Positions 25,947-34,825 of a stretch of DNA of 64,000 bases are shown here, in pieces. The stretch comes from Candidatus Babeliales bacterium (GTDB lineage Bacteria; Babelota; Babeliae; Babelales; JACPOV01): NCBI GenBank assembly GCA_040879965.1, contig JBBDJI010000011.1:19690-83689 (forward strand). Direction: 5' to 3'. The notes below the pieces were generated by a model, which saw only the letters and a list, made by a program, of their open reading frames with translations, was not told the DNA's origin and made no database searches. A program made the position numbers and the translations under genes. Numbering within the stretch: position 1 is the first letter of the stretch; the number at the start of each line of letters is the position of its first letter.

Positions 25947-26495
25947 ATGAAATATTTTACCAATTTGATTGTTTTATTAATCGCAATAGCAGCGTCTTTA
26001 TTTATTGGCAGTTCATATTATTATTATTCACCACTTTTTAAATCAGTAACTGAAGCAACAGCAGTAGTGTATCCAACTAAAGGAAACAAAGTATCCGGCG
26101 TGGTTAATTTTGCACAACAAAAAGATGGTATTCGTATTACTGCGCAATTATCAGGATTAACGCCGGGTAATCATGGTTTTCATATTCATGAATTTGGTGA
26201 TTGTGCTTGTGATGATGCAGTTTGCGCAGGTGATCATTTTAATCCCACTAATCAACCGCATGGAGGACCGAATTCTGAGCAGAGGCATATCGGTGATTTT
26301 GGCAATATTTATGCCGATGAGAATGGTAATGCTCATTATGATCGAGTTGATGCAGGAGCTACGTTAAATGGACCGCATTCAATAGTTGGCCGTGCGGTGA
26401 TAGTCCATGTACAAGAAGATGACCTCAAATCACAACCGACTGGCAATGCTGGTGCACGTATTGGCTGTGGAGTTGTTGGCGTTAAGAAAAATTAG
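25947..26495 (+). CDS. sodC: Cu/Zn superoxide dismutase
   Basis: The 182-residue protein disproportionates superoxide in the periplasm. The family ligands are present: HGFHIHEFGDC, then DHFNPTNQPHGGP, RHIGDFGNIYADE and GPHSIVGRAVIVH, with the active-site arginine in GARIGCGVV and the disulfide cysteines in GDC and GCG. The first ~30 residues are a signal peptide or membrane anchor. A GAGAGAGGG site precedes the ATG. Exported SodC in an intracellular bacterium is usually explained by defence against the host oxidative burst. Confidence 0.97.
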   Translation: MKYFTNLIVLLIAIAASLFIGSSYYYYSPLFKSVTEATAVVYPTKGNKVSGVVNFAQQKDGIRITAQLSGLTPGNHGFHIHEFGDCACDDAVCAGDHFNPTNQPHGGPNSEQRHIGDFGNIYADENGNAHYDRVDAGATLNGPHSIVGRAVIVHVQEDDLKSQPTGNAGARIGCGVVGVKKN

Positions 26496-27163
26496 TCAGG
26501 TTTATTTGCTTCAATCACATTGCGTAAAACTTTATTTGTTTGTTGTTGATATCCATACAGTTCTTTATCATTACCTAGATATTCAAATGTAGGATCATCT
26601 ATATCTCCAATTATATAGAATTCGATGGGAGCAGTAATTGGCTGATTTGTTAAAGGATTTTTTGCCTGTATCCATTCAGGGTTATGCCTAGGGTCGTAAT
26701 ACCCTGGATTATGACCTGGATTTTTTTGCAACAGATTACCAGAATTGTCATGGGATCGTTGGGGATTAAGGTAGTTATCTCCAAAAAAACTCTTTAAAAG
26801 CGTATAAGCTTCAAATATATAATAATTTGTAGCTGGGGGTTGTGAAATTATAGCAATTATAGTTTCTTTGTCAGCTTTTGTATTTTCTTCTATAATATCT
26901 TTGAAAGTTTCCACATATAGGATTGGCTCAATGTCTTTTATGTCAATTGTTGCTACTTCTTGGCCATTTTTAATTAATTTTTTGATATTACGATTTACCG
27001 GTGGAGGCGATTGTATTTCTGGTAATTGGCTCAACATTTCTTGTAATGTTTTTAACTGTTGAGTGAGTTGATTTAAATTGCTCGAAAGCTGTTCCATTGC
27101 GCAAAGATATGTATTAACAAAAAAGCCAATCAGCATAACACTTTTAATTATTTTTTTATTCAC
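26492..27163 (-). CDS. secreted protein of unknown function (223 aa)
   Basis: It has a signal peptide (residues 1-22, ending TYLCA) followed by a heptad-like Leu/Gln-rich segment (LSSNLNQLTQQLKTLQ) and a globular C-terminal part with a Pro/Asn/His-rich region (NPGHNPGYYDPRHNPE). No family recognised. It converges with sodC, overlapping its stop by four bases. Confidence 0.65.
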   Translation of the reverse strand: MNKKIIKSVMLIGFFVNTYLCAMEQLSSNLNQLTQQLKTLQEMLSQLPEIQSPPPVNRNIKKLIKNGQEVATIDIKDIEPILYVETFKDIIEENTKADKETIIAIISQPPATNYYIFEAYTLLKSFFGDNYLNPQRSHDNSGNLLQKNPGHNPGYYDPRHNPEWIQAKNPLTNQPITAPIEFYIIGDIDDPTFEYLGNDKELYGYQQQTNKVLRNVIEANKPD

Positions 27164-27393
27164 AATAACTTCCTTTTTTATTATTGATAATATAAAAAAT
27201 AATTAAACAAAAAATCAACACTTTTTGTTTTTATACTTAATACTTTTCCATTTATCTTAAAAATACTGATTTTAAAAGCAAAAAAAGCCTGTTTTCTTGC
27301 AGTTTTATTATGCTTATTTGTATTATAAAGATGAGTATGGTCAAGAATTTGATTGTTTTTATTTTGTTAATTTTTTGAAAAAAAGGAAAAGTT

Positions 27394-28773
27394 ATGAGAA
27401 GAATTTTACTATTTTTTGTTTTAGCTATACCTTTTTTAGCGCTTGATGCGCAAAGAGGTGGAGGTCGTGGTCGCGGCGGAGGTAGAGCACTAGGAGGCGG
27501 TGGTGGAAGACCTGCCGGCATTGCTCCCAGTGTAGGACGAGCTGGCGGCGGTGGTGGATCATTTGGGCGAGCAGGTGCGGTTGGGCCAGCACGTGTTCAG
27601 GCTCCGCAAATATCAAAAGCTTCTGGCGTATCGATTTCTAGACAACAAGCAGCTCCTCAGATAAGAAGAGCGCCTCAGATTTCAGGACCAAAACGCGACA
27701 TAAGACAACAACCTTTAGGTATTCAAAGAACTGGAATAAGACGCACAGGTATTGACAGAGTTAGTCGTCCAGAAGGAATTCAGAGAGCAGATATTTCTAG
27801 AATAACTGAACAAGGTCCACGAATACGAGAAGGATTGCGTATACCTGAAACACGACAACCAGTGAGGCCTAGGATTGGTACAAGAAGATTGCAAACTTCT
27901 CCTGAAAGAATCAGAGATTTATCTGGTAGAGTTTCTCAAATTCAAGAACAAGCTAAATCTTTAGCAGAACAAAGAAAAATCGAACGAGCAAAAGAACGGG
28001 TTTCTGAGCAAGCAAAACGTCAACAAACATTGGAAAAAATCAATGAAGAAAGAAAAAAGTTGCGGGAGCCAGATATTGCGCGTCAAATAGAAAGAAAAAC
28101 TGACATACAAAGAAGAAAAGAAAAACAAGAGCGTGCAGAAAAGATAGCGAAAGCAAGAAAAGATATCTCAGCAGAACAAGTAAAAAAACTAAGAGATATT
28201 AGATTAAAAGAAGGTGCAGAGAAATTACAACAAGCAGAACGTCTAGAGAAACAAGCTCAAAGAGAAGGCCCTCGAGATATTTCCAGTCAAGAATTACAAC
28301 GAGCTCGAAGACAGGTTACTTTTGGAGATAGAGCTGCAAGGCTAAAAGCTGGTCGTTTGCAACGAGTAAGGGGTGGTAAAGATTTATTTGGTAAGCGCCG
28401 TTTATCACCACGAGAAAGGCTTGTCTTAAGTAATTATTTCTCATATTGGAATAAGCATTATTTATGGCATGATCCTTTTCATTGGTGGGGACGTCATAAT
28501 TGGTGGTTAAGCCCTTGGTGGTGGTGGGGATATGATTGGAATCCATGGTGGATATATCAAATTAGTTATATTCCAACCATAGAATATCGCTATGAAACAC
28601 CAGTATATCAATATGAAACCATTACTACACAACAAGATACTTCTTTAGAAGAACGAGTAAGCCAATTAGAAGAAGTCGTTAATGAATTATCAAAAGGTAT
28701 TGAGGAGCAACTTAAAGCACTAGATATTTTGGCAGACAATATTAATAAGCTTCAAGAAACAATAGAAGAATAA
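27394..28773 (+). CDS. secreted Gly/Arg-rich coiled-coil protein with Trp cluster (459 aa)
   Basis: After a signal peptide ending LALDAQ come a Gly/Arg-rich tract (residues ~23-65), an Arg/Gln/Ile-rich repetitive part, and a strongly basic Lys/Glu/Arg/Gln coiled coil (~170-340). These are followed by a short hydrophobic block with ten tryptophans (HWWGRHNWWLSPWWWWG around residue 365) and a final acidic coiled coil (SLEERVSQLEEVVNELSKG). Such a layout suggests a surface or matrix protein that binds membranes or nucleic acids. The start has AAAAAGGA upstream. I cannot name a family; the low-complexity tracts make homology by eye unsafe. Confidence 0.75.
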   Translation: MRRILLFFVLAIPFLALDAQRGGGRGRGGGRALGGGGGRPAGIAPSVGRAGGGGGSFGRAGAVGPARVQAPQISKASGVSISRQQAAPQIRRAPQISGPKRDIRQQPLGIQRTGIRRTGIDRVSRPEGIQRADISRITEQGPRIREGLRIPETRQPVRPRIGTRRLQTSPERIRDLSGRVSQIQEQAKSLAEQRKIERAKERVSEQAKRQQTLEKINEERKKLREPDIARQIERKTDIQRRKEKQERAEKIAKARKDISAEQVKKLRDIRLKEGAEKLQQAERLEKQAQREGPRDISSQELQRARRQVTFGDRAARLKAGRLQRVRGGKDLFGKRRLSPRERLVLSNYFSYWNKHYLWHDPFHWWGRHNWWLSPWWWWGYDWNPWWIYQISYIPTIEYRYETPVYQYETITTQQDTSLEERVSQLEEVVNELSKGIEEQLKALDILADNINKLQETIEE

Positions 28774-28799
28774 AATTAAAAAAGAAAAAGGAAAAAATA

Positions 28800-29027
28800 A
28801 TGAAAAAGTTATATTTAGTTTTAGCATTACTTTTGACTTCAGTTGGTTTGTCAGCACAAAGTTTGGAAGAGCGAGTAAATCAATTAGAAGATAAAGTAAA
28901 TACTATTATTGAACAAGAAAAAGAACGGAATGAATCATTAAATAAACTTGCTGATAGTATTTATAAATTACAAGCATCTATGGAAAAAAAGCAAGGTAAG
29001 TTAGGAGAAACTGAAGAAGAATATTAA
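28800..29027 (+). CDS. small secreted coiled-coil protein (75 aa)
   Basis: A signal peptide (residues 1-20, ending LSAQ) precedes a single coiled coil starting SLEERVNQLEDKVN. This matches the C-terminal coiled coil of the preceding gene (SLEERVSQLEEVVN), suggesting that the two pair with each other or derive from one duplication. The gene is 26 bases after that gene, with AAAAAGGAAAA upstream, and is followed by a strong terminator, so the two form a two-gene operon. Confidence 0.75.
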   Translation: MKKLYLVLALLLTSVGLSAQSLEERVNQLEDKVNTIIEQEKERNESLNKLADSIYKLQASMEKKQGKLGETEEEY

Positions 29028-29053
29028 AAAAGCAAGTGAAAGAAATAAAAAAG

Positions 29054-29082
29054 GAGCCGTTGTTTTATACGGCTCTTTTTTT
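29054..29082 (+). terminator. terminator of the Gly/Arg-rich operon
   Basis: A 7-bp GC-rich stem (GAGCCGT with ACGGCTC), an 8-base loop and seven T residues, 27 bases after the stop codon. Confidence 0.9.
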
Positions 29083-29173
29083 GGTTAAAATTTTTTTATA
29101 GATTATTTTTTAAATTCTTGAAATAAAAATAAAAAAATCAATAAAATGAGAATGAGATCATAAAGGAGAAAAG

Positions 29174-29896
29174 ATGAAACAAAAGATTTTGCTCTTCGGA
29201 TTTATTTTCTTTTGCTTACCGATAACCAGTCTATTGAGCATAAGCGAAGAAAAAAAATTTCAATGGTTCCAAGCAATTGAGAATAAAGATCTAGATAAAG
29301 TTAATAATATTATTAATCGAGTAAAAGATAATCAAGATCAATTGATAGAAATATTATCTTTAAAAAACGATCATGAGGAAACTGGATTAGTAGCTGCTTT
29401 ATATAAAGATAATTATGAGATTGCAAAAGCGATTTTAGAAGGTATAGAAAAAATTAAAAATCCGAATATTCGGAAAAAAATTATTAATACTCAAACAAAA
29501 GAAGGCTATTGGGCTTTAAATATAGCTTTATTTCCTAGGAAATATGAATTTGCAGAAAATTTAATAAAAATTGGCGCAGATCCTAATATAAAAAACAGTA
29601 TAAGCGGTAATACTCCTTTACATAGTTTAATTCCTAACAAAGACCAGATTAAATTTTTATTAGAACATGGTGCAAATCCTAATATAAAAAATCATTATGG
29701 GGAAACACCGCTGATAAGAACAGTGCTTGTACCATTTCCTGATAAAGATATAGCCGAAGTAGTAAAATTATTTCTTGAAAAAGGTGCCAATTCCTCAATT
29801 AAAAATAATAAAGGTAAAACTGCACTTGATTATGCAAAAATAAGATCTTTACCAGAAACCATAGAAATTTTGGAGAAAACAATCAAAAAAAATTAA
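29174..29896 (+). CDS. secreted ankyrin-repeat protein (240 aa)
   Basis: A signal peptide (MKQKILLFGFIFFCLPI) is followed by an ankyrin-repeat domain in about five units, the clearest being GNTPLHSLIPN, GETPLIRTVLV and GKTALDYAKIR. Ankyrin repeats bind other proteins. In bacteria that live in protists they are common in host-directed proteins, though a role here is inference. AAAGGAG lies just before the ATG. It is followed by an imperfect hairpin that ends transcription. Confidence 0.85.
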   Translation: MKQKILLFGFIFFCLPITSLLSISEEKKFQWFQAIENKDLDKVNNIINRVKDNQDQLIEILSLKNDHEETGLVAALYKDNYEIAKAILEGIEKIKNPNIRKKIINTQTKEGYWALNIALFPRKYEFAENLIKIGADPNIKNSISGNTPLHSLIPNKDQIKFLLEHGANPNIKNHYGETPLIRTVLVPFPDKDIAEVVKLFLEKGANSSIKNNKGKTALDYAKIRSLPETIEILEKTIKKN

Positions 29897-29943
29897 GAGG
29901 AGAAAAGCTGAAAGAGAATATTAAAAGAAGCAATTCAAGCAAA

Positions 29944-29972
29944 AAAGGATCGTTTTGAGCGACCCTTTTTTC
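29944..29972 (+). terminator. probable terminator of the ankyrin gene at 29174
   Basis: AAAAAAGGATCG and CGACCCTTTTTT form a stem with one mismatch and a short loop, ending in T residues. It lies between convergent genes and could work for both strands. Confidence 0.6.
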
Positions 29973-29978
29973 TAATCA

Positions 29979-31520
29979 TTAAATAAGTTTTTTTATTTCA
30001 TTGTATTGTTGTGAAATTTTTTCATATGCATCGCTTGGCAGCGTTTGTTTTGCAGTTTTTAATGTGTTCTTAAGTGCATTATTATATAGGTTATATTGTT
30101 CTTTTTTTAAAACACCAAGATTTCTATCTTTATCATCTTCAATTAATCTTGCCAACTTGGTTATGTTGTTTCTAAAAAATTCTTCTGAATGCAGAGATAC
30201 TTGTTGAAATGGTTTTGGCAAATTATTGTTATTAAACATCAAGCGTTTTTTGACAACTTTTTTTGTTGGCGGTTTATCATTTTTTCGTTTTTGAGTTTTT
30301 ATTTCTTGTGCTCTTGCAAATTGATCCAACGCTTCATTTAATAAAACTGAGTCATGCTTAATTTCTTCAAAAGCGCGTAACGTATTTTTGCTGAGAGCTT
30401 CTTCAGGATAAAAACCCCAATCATTAATATCAAGATTATTTTCATTAGTAAAATTTGCCGATCCAACACCAAGTAACCACTTATTATTTGGTTCTCTTCT
30501 TACAAATGCTTTAATATGATTAGCTACGGGAAAACGCCCACATTTGAGTTTTTGATCAGGATTATATACATAAATAGGAATATTATATTTATCCTGTAGC
30601 ATTAATAAGAAATCTTGGGTCGCTTCATTTCTTAGATTATGACCATCAATTTGTAAATGATTAAGAAAGCCTTTTTCTGCTAAATCTTTAATTTTGTTTT
30701 TCATATTTTCATCATTAATTGCATATAAGTTAATCCAATAATCTGCTTTTTTATCCAATCGTTGGGCCACTGATGTTGTAATGTCATAATCTAATGAACT
30801 AATAGAAGTGCTTTTTTCAGGCGTTACATCTAATGTGAATTTATTGACCAAGTCTACACTATCTTTTTTTGGTGTTTTTACTGCGTTTTTTTGAGACCTA
30901 GCAATATTTTCAATTTTATTATGCGTTTCTAAATGCTGTTCAAAAGTATCCTGATCAATATGATAAATCATTGCTTCTTTATTAGCATTTTTATCATAAT
31001 AACCAGGCTGATGGCTTGCATAAGTAAAATTACGAGAGCCGTTATAAAATCTGAATTGGCGCTCTTCTTTTGCTTGATCAAAGTATGTCCAGCCAATATT
31101 TTTTGTATGCAATTGTTGTTTTTTATTTTCAGTTGTTAAGGGACCATTAAATAGAGTAATACCTAATTCCTTCATTTCAGTAGGAGTGCTTTTATTGGTG
31201 GGTTGATTTAATATAATCTTAACCACAACGCCTTCACTCTTTTTTTTCATAAGAAGCTTTTTTAATCGGGTATCAGTTAAGTAAAAATCATGCATAAAAA
31301 TTAAATCACCTTCACTCGTTTTTTCAAGTGATTTTAACACATACAGCATACCACCATCATTTTCATGATTAGTAAAAAAAATAGTTGTTTTATCTGGAGA
31401 CGTAAAAATTTCTTTTTTAGTCACCGAAGGTTTTTTTGGTGATGGAGATTCCATACCATGCATAGAAATATTACTAAAGCTGATCATAAGTAATAATAAG
31501 ATTAATGTATATTTATTCAT
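29979..31520 (-). CDS. secreted phospholipase D-like protein with atypical HxK motifs
   Basis: The 513-residue protein has a signal peptide and two PLD-like half-sites. The first is LHTKNIGWTYF (His138) followed by NGSRNFT; the second is NHIKAFVRR (His335) followed by GSANFT. In phospholipase D enzymes the motif is HxKx4D, but here the aspartate is Thr in the first site and Arg in the second. The GS.NFT segments are well kept. It may be a diesterase with altered chemistry or a binding protein. The C-terminal ~140 residues are basic and helical. An ATG at 31532 is also in frame, but the ATG at 31520 gives a normal signal peptide. Confidence 0.72.
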   Translation of the reverse strand: MNKYTLILLLLMISFSNISMHGMESPSPKKPSVTKKEIFTSPDKTTIFFTNHENDGGMLYVLKSLEKTSEGDLIFMHDFYLTDTRLKKLLMKKKSEGVVVKIILNQPTNKSTPTEMKELGITLFNGPLTTENKKQQLHTKNIGWTYFDQAKEERQFRFYNGSRNFTYASHQPGYYDKNANKEAMIYHIDQDTFEQHLETHNKIENIARSQKNAVKTPKKDSVDLVNKFTLDVTPEKSTSISSLDYDITTSVAQRLDKKADYWINLYAINDENMKNKIKDLAEKGFLNHLQIDGHNLRNEATQDFLLMLQDKYNIPIYVYNPDQKLKCGRFPVANHIKAFVRREPNNKWLLGVGSANFTNENNLDINDWGFYPEEALSKNTLRAFEEIKHDSVLLNEALDQFARAQEIKTQKRKNDKPPTKKVVKKRLMFNNNNLPKPFQQVSLHSEEFFRNNITKLARLIEDDKDRNLGVLKKEQYNLYNNALKNTLKTAKQTLPSDAYEKISQQYNEIKKLI

Positions 31521-31655
31521 AAGCAATACCATACTTTTTGAAAAGATTCCTAAATGTTCCCACCTATAATTATATATAATACGTAATTATTCCTATTTGT
31601 CAAGATGGGGGTGTAATATTATGGTTTAATAGGCGGTATGAAATGGAAAAAATAT

Positions 31656-32318
31656 TTAATTGAAGAGAGCAATTTTATAGAGAGTATGTAAAGTTTCAAT
31701 CGGATTATTGTGTGAAAAAATGCCTGAAGCAATTCCTACTTGATCAACACCATGTTGTATTAAATTCTGAATATTGTCTTTATTAATACCACCATCCATC
31801 ACAATCTCAAATGAAAGTTTTTGTTGTTTGCGATGGTTATCTAACTCAATGAGTCGATCTACAGAATGTTTTATAAATCGCTGTCCAGAAAAGCCAGGAT
31901 CAACAGACATGAGCAAGATGCTATTGATTGTATCCAAAAAGGGAAAAATTTCTGAAAGGGGTGTTTTTGGATTTATTGCTATGCTTGCCAACCATTTTTT
32001 TTCTATTATGCGATTTGTGGTCAATTTAATATTTTTTGTTGCTTCAATATGAAATGATACCGTATCGATAGGTCTTAATGTTAGTAAATCCAAAAATTCA
32101 TACGGTTTTTCAATCATCAAATGCACAAATAAGGGTTTAGGGGTAATTTGTGCGAACGCATTAACAAACATCGGCCCCCAGGTAAGATTTGGTACAAAAT
32201 GCCAATCCATTACATCGATGTGAAATCCATCACAATGCGATTCTAATGATTGTATTACTTTTCTAAGATTAAGAATATCGGCAGAAATAAGTGAAGGGAA
32301 AATAGTAATATGCTTCAT
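31656..32318 (-). CDS. rpe: ribulose-phosphate 3-epimerase
   Basis: This 220-residue TIM-barrel enzyme interconverts ribulose 5-phosphate and xylulose 5-phosphate in the pentose phosphate pathway. Family motifs are present in order: PSLISADI, HIDVMDWHFVPNLTWGP, VHLMIEKP, SVDPGFSGQRF and VMDGGINKDN. The metal-binding His/Asp set (HIDVMD, VHLM, MDGGI) is intact. It is transcribed alone, between the PLD-like gene (downstream) and the VOC gene (divergent). Confidence 0.95.
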   Translation of the reverse strand: MKHITIFPSLISADILNLRKVIQSLESHCDGFHIDVMDWHFVPNLTWGPMFVNAFAQITPKPLFVHLMIEKPYEFLDLLTLRPIDTVSFHIEATKNIKLTTNRIIEKKWLASIAINPKTPLSEIFPFLDTINSILLMSVDPGFSGQRFIKHSVDRLIELDNHRKQQKLSFEIVMDGGINKDNIQNLIQHGVDQVGIASGIFSHNNPIETLHTLYKIALFN

Positions 32319-32413
32319 AATAATCTTTTTTTGAGTTTTTTAATGCTATCCAATATGTTACGCTAGGTAAAGAAGTTTTATTTGTTTATTTACATTAACA
32401 CAGCGAGTTTATT

Positions 32414-32809
32414 ATGTCATCAATTCAAAATCCGCGTATTTCAATGTTCATTTTAATGCAAAATGATTTGGATAAAGCAATAGAATTTTATACAAATCTT
32501 GGTTTTTCATTAAATTTTCATATCCCACAGCAATGGGCAGAATTTTCTACAGAAAATATAAAATTGGGTCTTGCTTATACTGATATTGATTTGCCAGAAA
32601 GACGCACGGGTATTGTATTAGAAGTGGATGATCTTAAAAGTTGGTGTAATCAAGTTGTTGAGCGTGGTATTACTTGTTCCGAGCCAGTTGAACAGGTACA
32701 TGGTGTTATGTCAAGTATTACTGATCCTGGTAATAATATTTTAGAGCTTTATCAGCCGACGCCAGAAAAAATGGAAGAAGCAATTAAAAAGCATGAAGAA
32801 AAAAAATAG
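32414..32809 (+). CDS. VOC/glyoxalase-like protein
   Basis: The 131-residue product is a single vicinal-oxygen-chelate domain pair: PRISMFILMQNDLDKAIEFY, then GFSLNF, a central TGIVLEVDDL and a final VMSSITDPGNNILELYQP. The ending DPxGNxxEL(Y) is the hallmark of this superfamily. Candidate metal ligands are not all obvious. The reaction cannot be named; lactoylglutathione lyase, dioxygenase and binding proteins all share the fold. Confidence 0.85.
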   Translation: MSSIQNPRISMFILMQNDLDKAIEFYTNLGFSLNFHIPQQWAEFSTENIKLGLAYTDIDLPERRTGIVLEVDDLKSWCNQVVERGITCSEPVEQVHGVMSSITDPGNNILELYQPTPEKMEEAIKKHEEKK

Positions 32810-32827
32810 TTGAATTTTTATATAAGC

Positions 32828-33403
32828 TTAATATTTAAGAGCAGTATATAAAATAATTGCTATGATTTTTGGAAATACGCTTTTGACTAAAGGTCGAATA
32901 TGCTTTTTCTTTTCTTTAATGCAAATATCACATGAGCCAGAGCATTGCGTATTTTTGCATGCAAGATATTTGCCAATTATGGGGATATTGGGGGCATGAG
33001 TTTTAAATATATTACTTTTCATGCCTCCTTTTACCGATAACTCAATAACATCAGAACAACTGAGATGATAATAGCTTAAGTATGATGCTATACCCAAAAT
33101 AATTGGATGCGTGAGCAATTCAGTATCATTGGAAGCGGAAATAAAAAGTGATGCAGCTGCTTTGAATATGAATTGTTTATCCGGTGGATTCATTTTTATG
33201 CCAAGGCTGATGATAGCTTCAATTATGTTGGGCGCCAACATTGAAGAACATGCCTCAATAAGCATCGGTTGTTTTGTAATACTTTTATATAAAGTAGCAA
33301 ATTTTTTTAATTGATTAGTTGATTGTGGTTTTTTAGTTTCAGTACTGTATAAAGATAATGTTAGAAAAGAAGTACAAAAAATTGTTAATAAATGTTTATT
33401 CAT
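32828..33403 (-). CDS. secreted four-cysteine-motif protein, copy 1 (191 aa)
   Basis: After a signal peptide and a helical middle part, the protein carries PIIGKYLACKNTQCSGSC-DIC followed by basic residues. This is the motif C-x4-C-[ST]-G-x-C-x2-C shared with the next two genes on the same strand. A Val/Ile-rich helix at the C-terminus could be membrane embedded. The three genes are tandem paralogues of an unrecognised family. The cysteines may bind a metal or form disulfides after export. Confidence 0.68.
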   Translation of the reverse strand: MNKHLLTIFCTSFLTLSLYSTETKKPQSTNQLKKFATLYKSITKQPMLIEACSSMLAPNIIEAIISLGIKMNPPDKQFIFKAAASLFISASNDTELLTHPIILGIASYLSYYHLSCSDVIELSVKGGMKSNIFKTHAPNIPIIGKYLACKNTQCSGSCDICIKEKKKHIRPLVKSVFPKIIAIILYTALKY

Positions 33404-33427
33404 AAGAAGAAGCCAATATAATATAAG

Positions 33428-33883
33428 TTATGCAAAAAATTGTTGCCAAAGATAAAATAAAGCAGCACCAGAGGCTAATGCTAAACTACGTTTAGTAAAT
33501 TTGCAATGGTTGCAAGCACCAGTGCACCCATTATTATCGCATGCAATAGAGCTGCCTATGAATGGGACATTTTTTATGAGATTTTGAAAAGTTTTGGTGT
33601 AAGCAAGCCCACTACCAATTGTAGGAATTATAAATAAAGGCGTTATTAAGGTTTGCATAAATTGCTTTACACTTGTTTTAAAACCATATCGAGATCTATT
33701 TTTTATATAAAACATAGAAAATAAAATTATCATCGCACTGGCAAAATCTTTTGTGTAGGTTTTAACTTCTGTTAATTCCTGATTTGTTAATCGATAAGTC
33801 TTTTGTTTTTTTATTTCCCAATGATCTGCAGATATCATATTAAAGATTGAACATAATAATAAACTATAAATTATTTTTTTCAT
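33428..33883 (-). CDS. secreted four-cysteine-motif protein, copy 2 (151 aa)
   Basis: A signal peptide (MKKIIYSLLLCSIFNMISA), two hydrophobic segments and the motif CDNNGCTGACNHC define this second paralogue. A longer frame opens at 33958, but AAGG six bases before 33883 together with the clean signal peptide favours this start. It lies 24 bases upstream of copy 1 and is probably co-transcribed with it. Confidence 0.68.
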   Translation of the reverse strand: MKKIIYSLLLCSIFNMISADHWEIKKQKTYRLTNQELTEVKTYTKDFASAMIILFSMFYIKNRSRYGFKTSVKQFMQTLITPLFIIPTIGSGLAYTKTFQNLIKNVPFIGSSIACDNNGCTGACNHCKFTKRSLALASGAALFYLWQQFFA

Positions 33884-33975
33884 TATTAACCTTTTAACCC
33901 AAAATATATATAGATACTTTATAGATTTAATCATGAATTTTTTTAAGAAAAACTGCAAGGATAAAAAATGAAAAG

Positions 33976-34005
33976 AAAAGGAATCTTATATAAGACTCCT
34001 TTTTA
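33976..34005 (-). terminator. terminator after four-cysteine copy 3
   Basis: An AAGGAGTCTTAT...ATAAGATTCCTT stem (read on the minus strand), with one mismatch and no more than a short loop, is followed by TTTTCTTTTC. It separates the gene at 34100 from copy 2, so the trio is not a single operon. Confidence 0.6.
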
Positions 34006-34099
34006 TTACTTAACAACTGAAATAATATTTTTTATTATTGGTATTTTTTATATATTTCTTTTGCTATGATAGCTGAAATATTATACGAAATTTTAATAA

Positions 34100-34600
34100 T
34101 TATTTCCATGCCTCAAATATAAAGTCTGTCACTCGATACAAACCAATAGCAATTGCTGTTTTAGTTAATTTGCAATCATTGCAAATACCAGTACATTTAG
34201 AGTTTTCACAGGTAACATGAGCTCCTATGCCAGGAATTCTACGAACTATATTTTGAAATGTTTCAGTATAAACTATTGCTGCAATTCCTCCAGCAACAGG
34301 GGTTCGCCAAGCAAGATTTCTTAAGCCTTCAGCCTTATCGTTATCTGTTAAAAAACTTAATGCTGCTAAGCTTCCTGAAATACCTATAACTTTACCAACA
34401 TCGGTTGGATTAATCGCAATATTTTCAGCGCATTTTTTTACCGTACTATTTTCCGATGCTTTTTCAGTCAAATAATTTACTGCTCCTGCACCAAAAAGAG
34501 CACCAATTGCTTTAAGTGTATTGTTATGATCCATTGCTTGCATATTTGAGTTTAGAAAAGAAAAAATTATAGCTATGCTTAAGTATTGTTTGTTATTCAT
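34100..34600 (-). CDS. secreted four-cysteine-motif protein, copy 3 (166 aa)
   Basis: It has a signal peptide (MNNKQYLSIAIIFSFL), an Ala/Gly-rich helical section (LKAIGALFGAGAVNYL) and the motif CENSKCTGICNDC followed by KLTKT. The PGIG segment just before the first cysteine is shared with copies 1 and 2 (PIIG, PFIG). AAGGAT lies about ten bases before the ATG. It is the most upstream of the three and is separated from copy 2 by a terminator. No function known. Confidence 0.7.
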   Translation of the reverse strand: MNNKQYLSIAIIFSFLNSNMQAMDHNNTLKAIGALFGAGAVNYLTEKASENSTVKKCAENIAINPTDVGKVIGISGSLAALSFLTDNDKAEGLRNLAWRTPVAGGIAAIVYTETFQNIVRRIPGIGAHVTCENSKCTGICNDCKLTKTAIAIGLYRVTDFIFEAWK

Positions 34601-34764
34601 AAAAGAAATCCTTCGAATAAAATATTTAAAAATTGATCTTTATGATATAATAGTTTTTATACCTTGTCTAAGTTTTAATTTTAAATAACCACTTTTATGC
34701 TTTAGTTTTCAAAAAAGTTAAGCTTGAATGTGATACAAATATATTAATTTTTCTAAAAATTTGC

Positions 34765-34825
34765 TTGACAAAATATGAGTCTTTTGATGTAAATATTGTA
34801 TTGATTTGAAATTGCAGTATACTAG
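34765..34825 (+). promoter_or_regulatory. candidate groESL promoters; no CIRCE operator
   Basis: A consensus -35 TTGACA (34765-34770) is followed 17 bases later by a weak -10 TGTAAA (TAAATA two bases on). A second -10, TATACT (34818-34823), has a partial -35 TTGTAT 16 bases upstream. No TTAGCACTC-N9-GAGTGCTAA inverted repeat is found between 34601 and 34931, so HrcA control is not apparent. Confidence 0.45.

Noticed and set aside
27252..27616. Minus-strand Pro-rich frames opposite the Gly/Arg-rich gene
   Set aside because: Pro-rich frames are the expected antisense of Gly/Arg codons; the plus-strand gene has a signal peptide and ribosome site.
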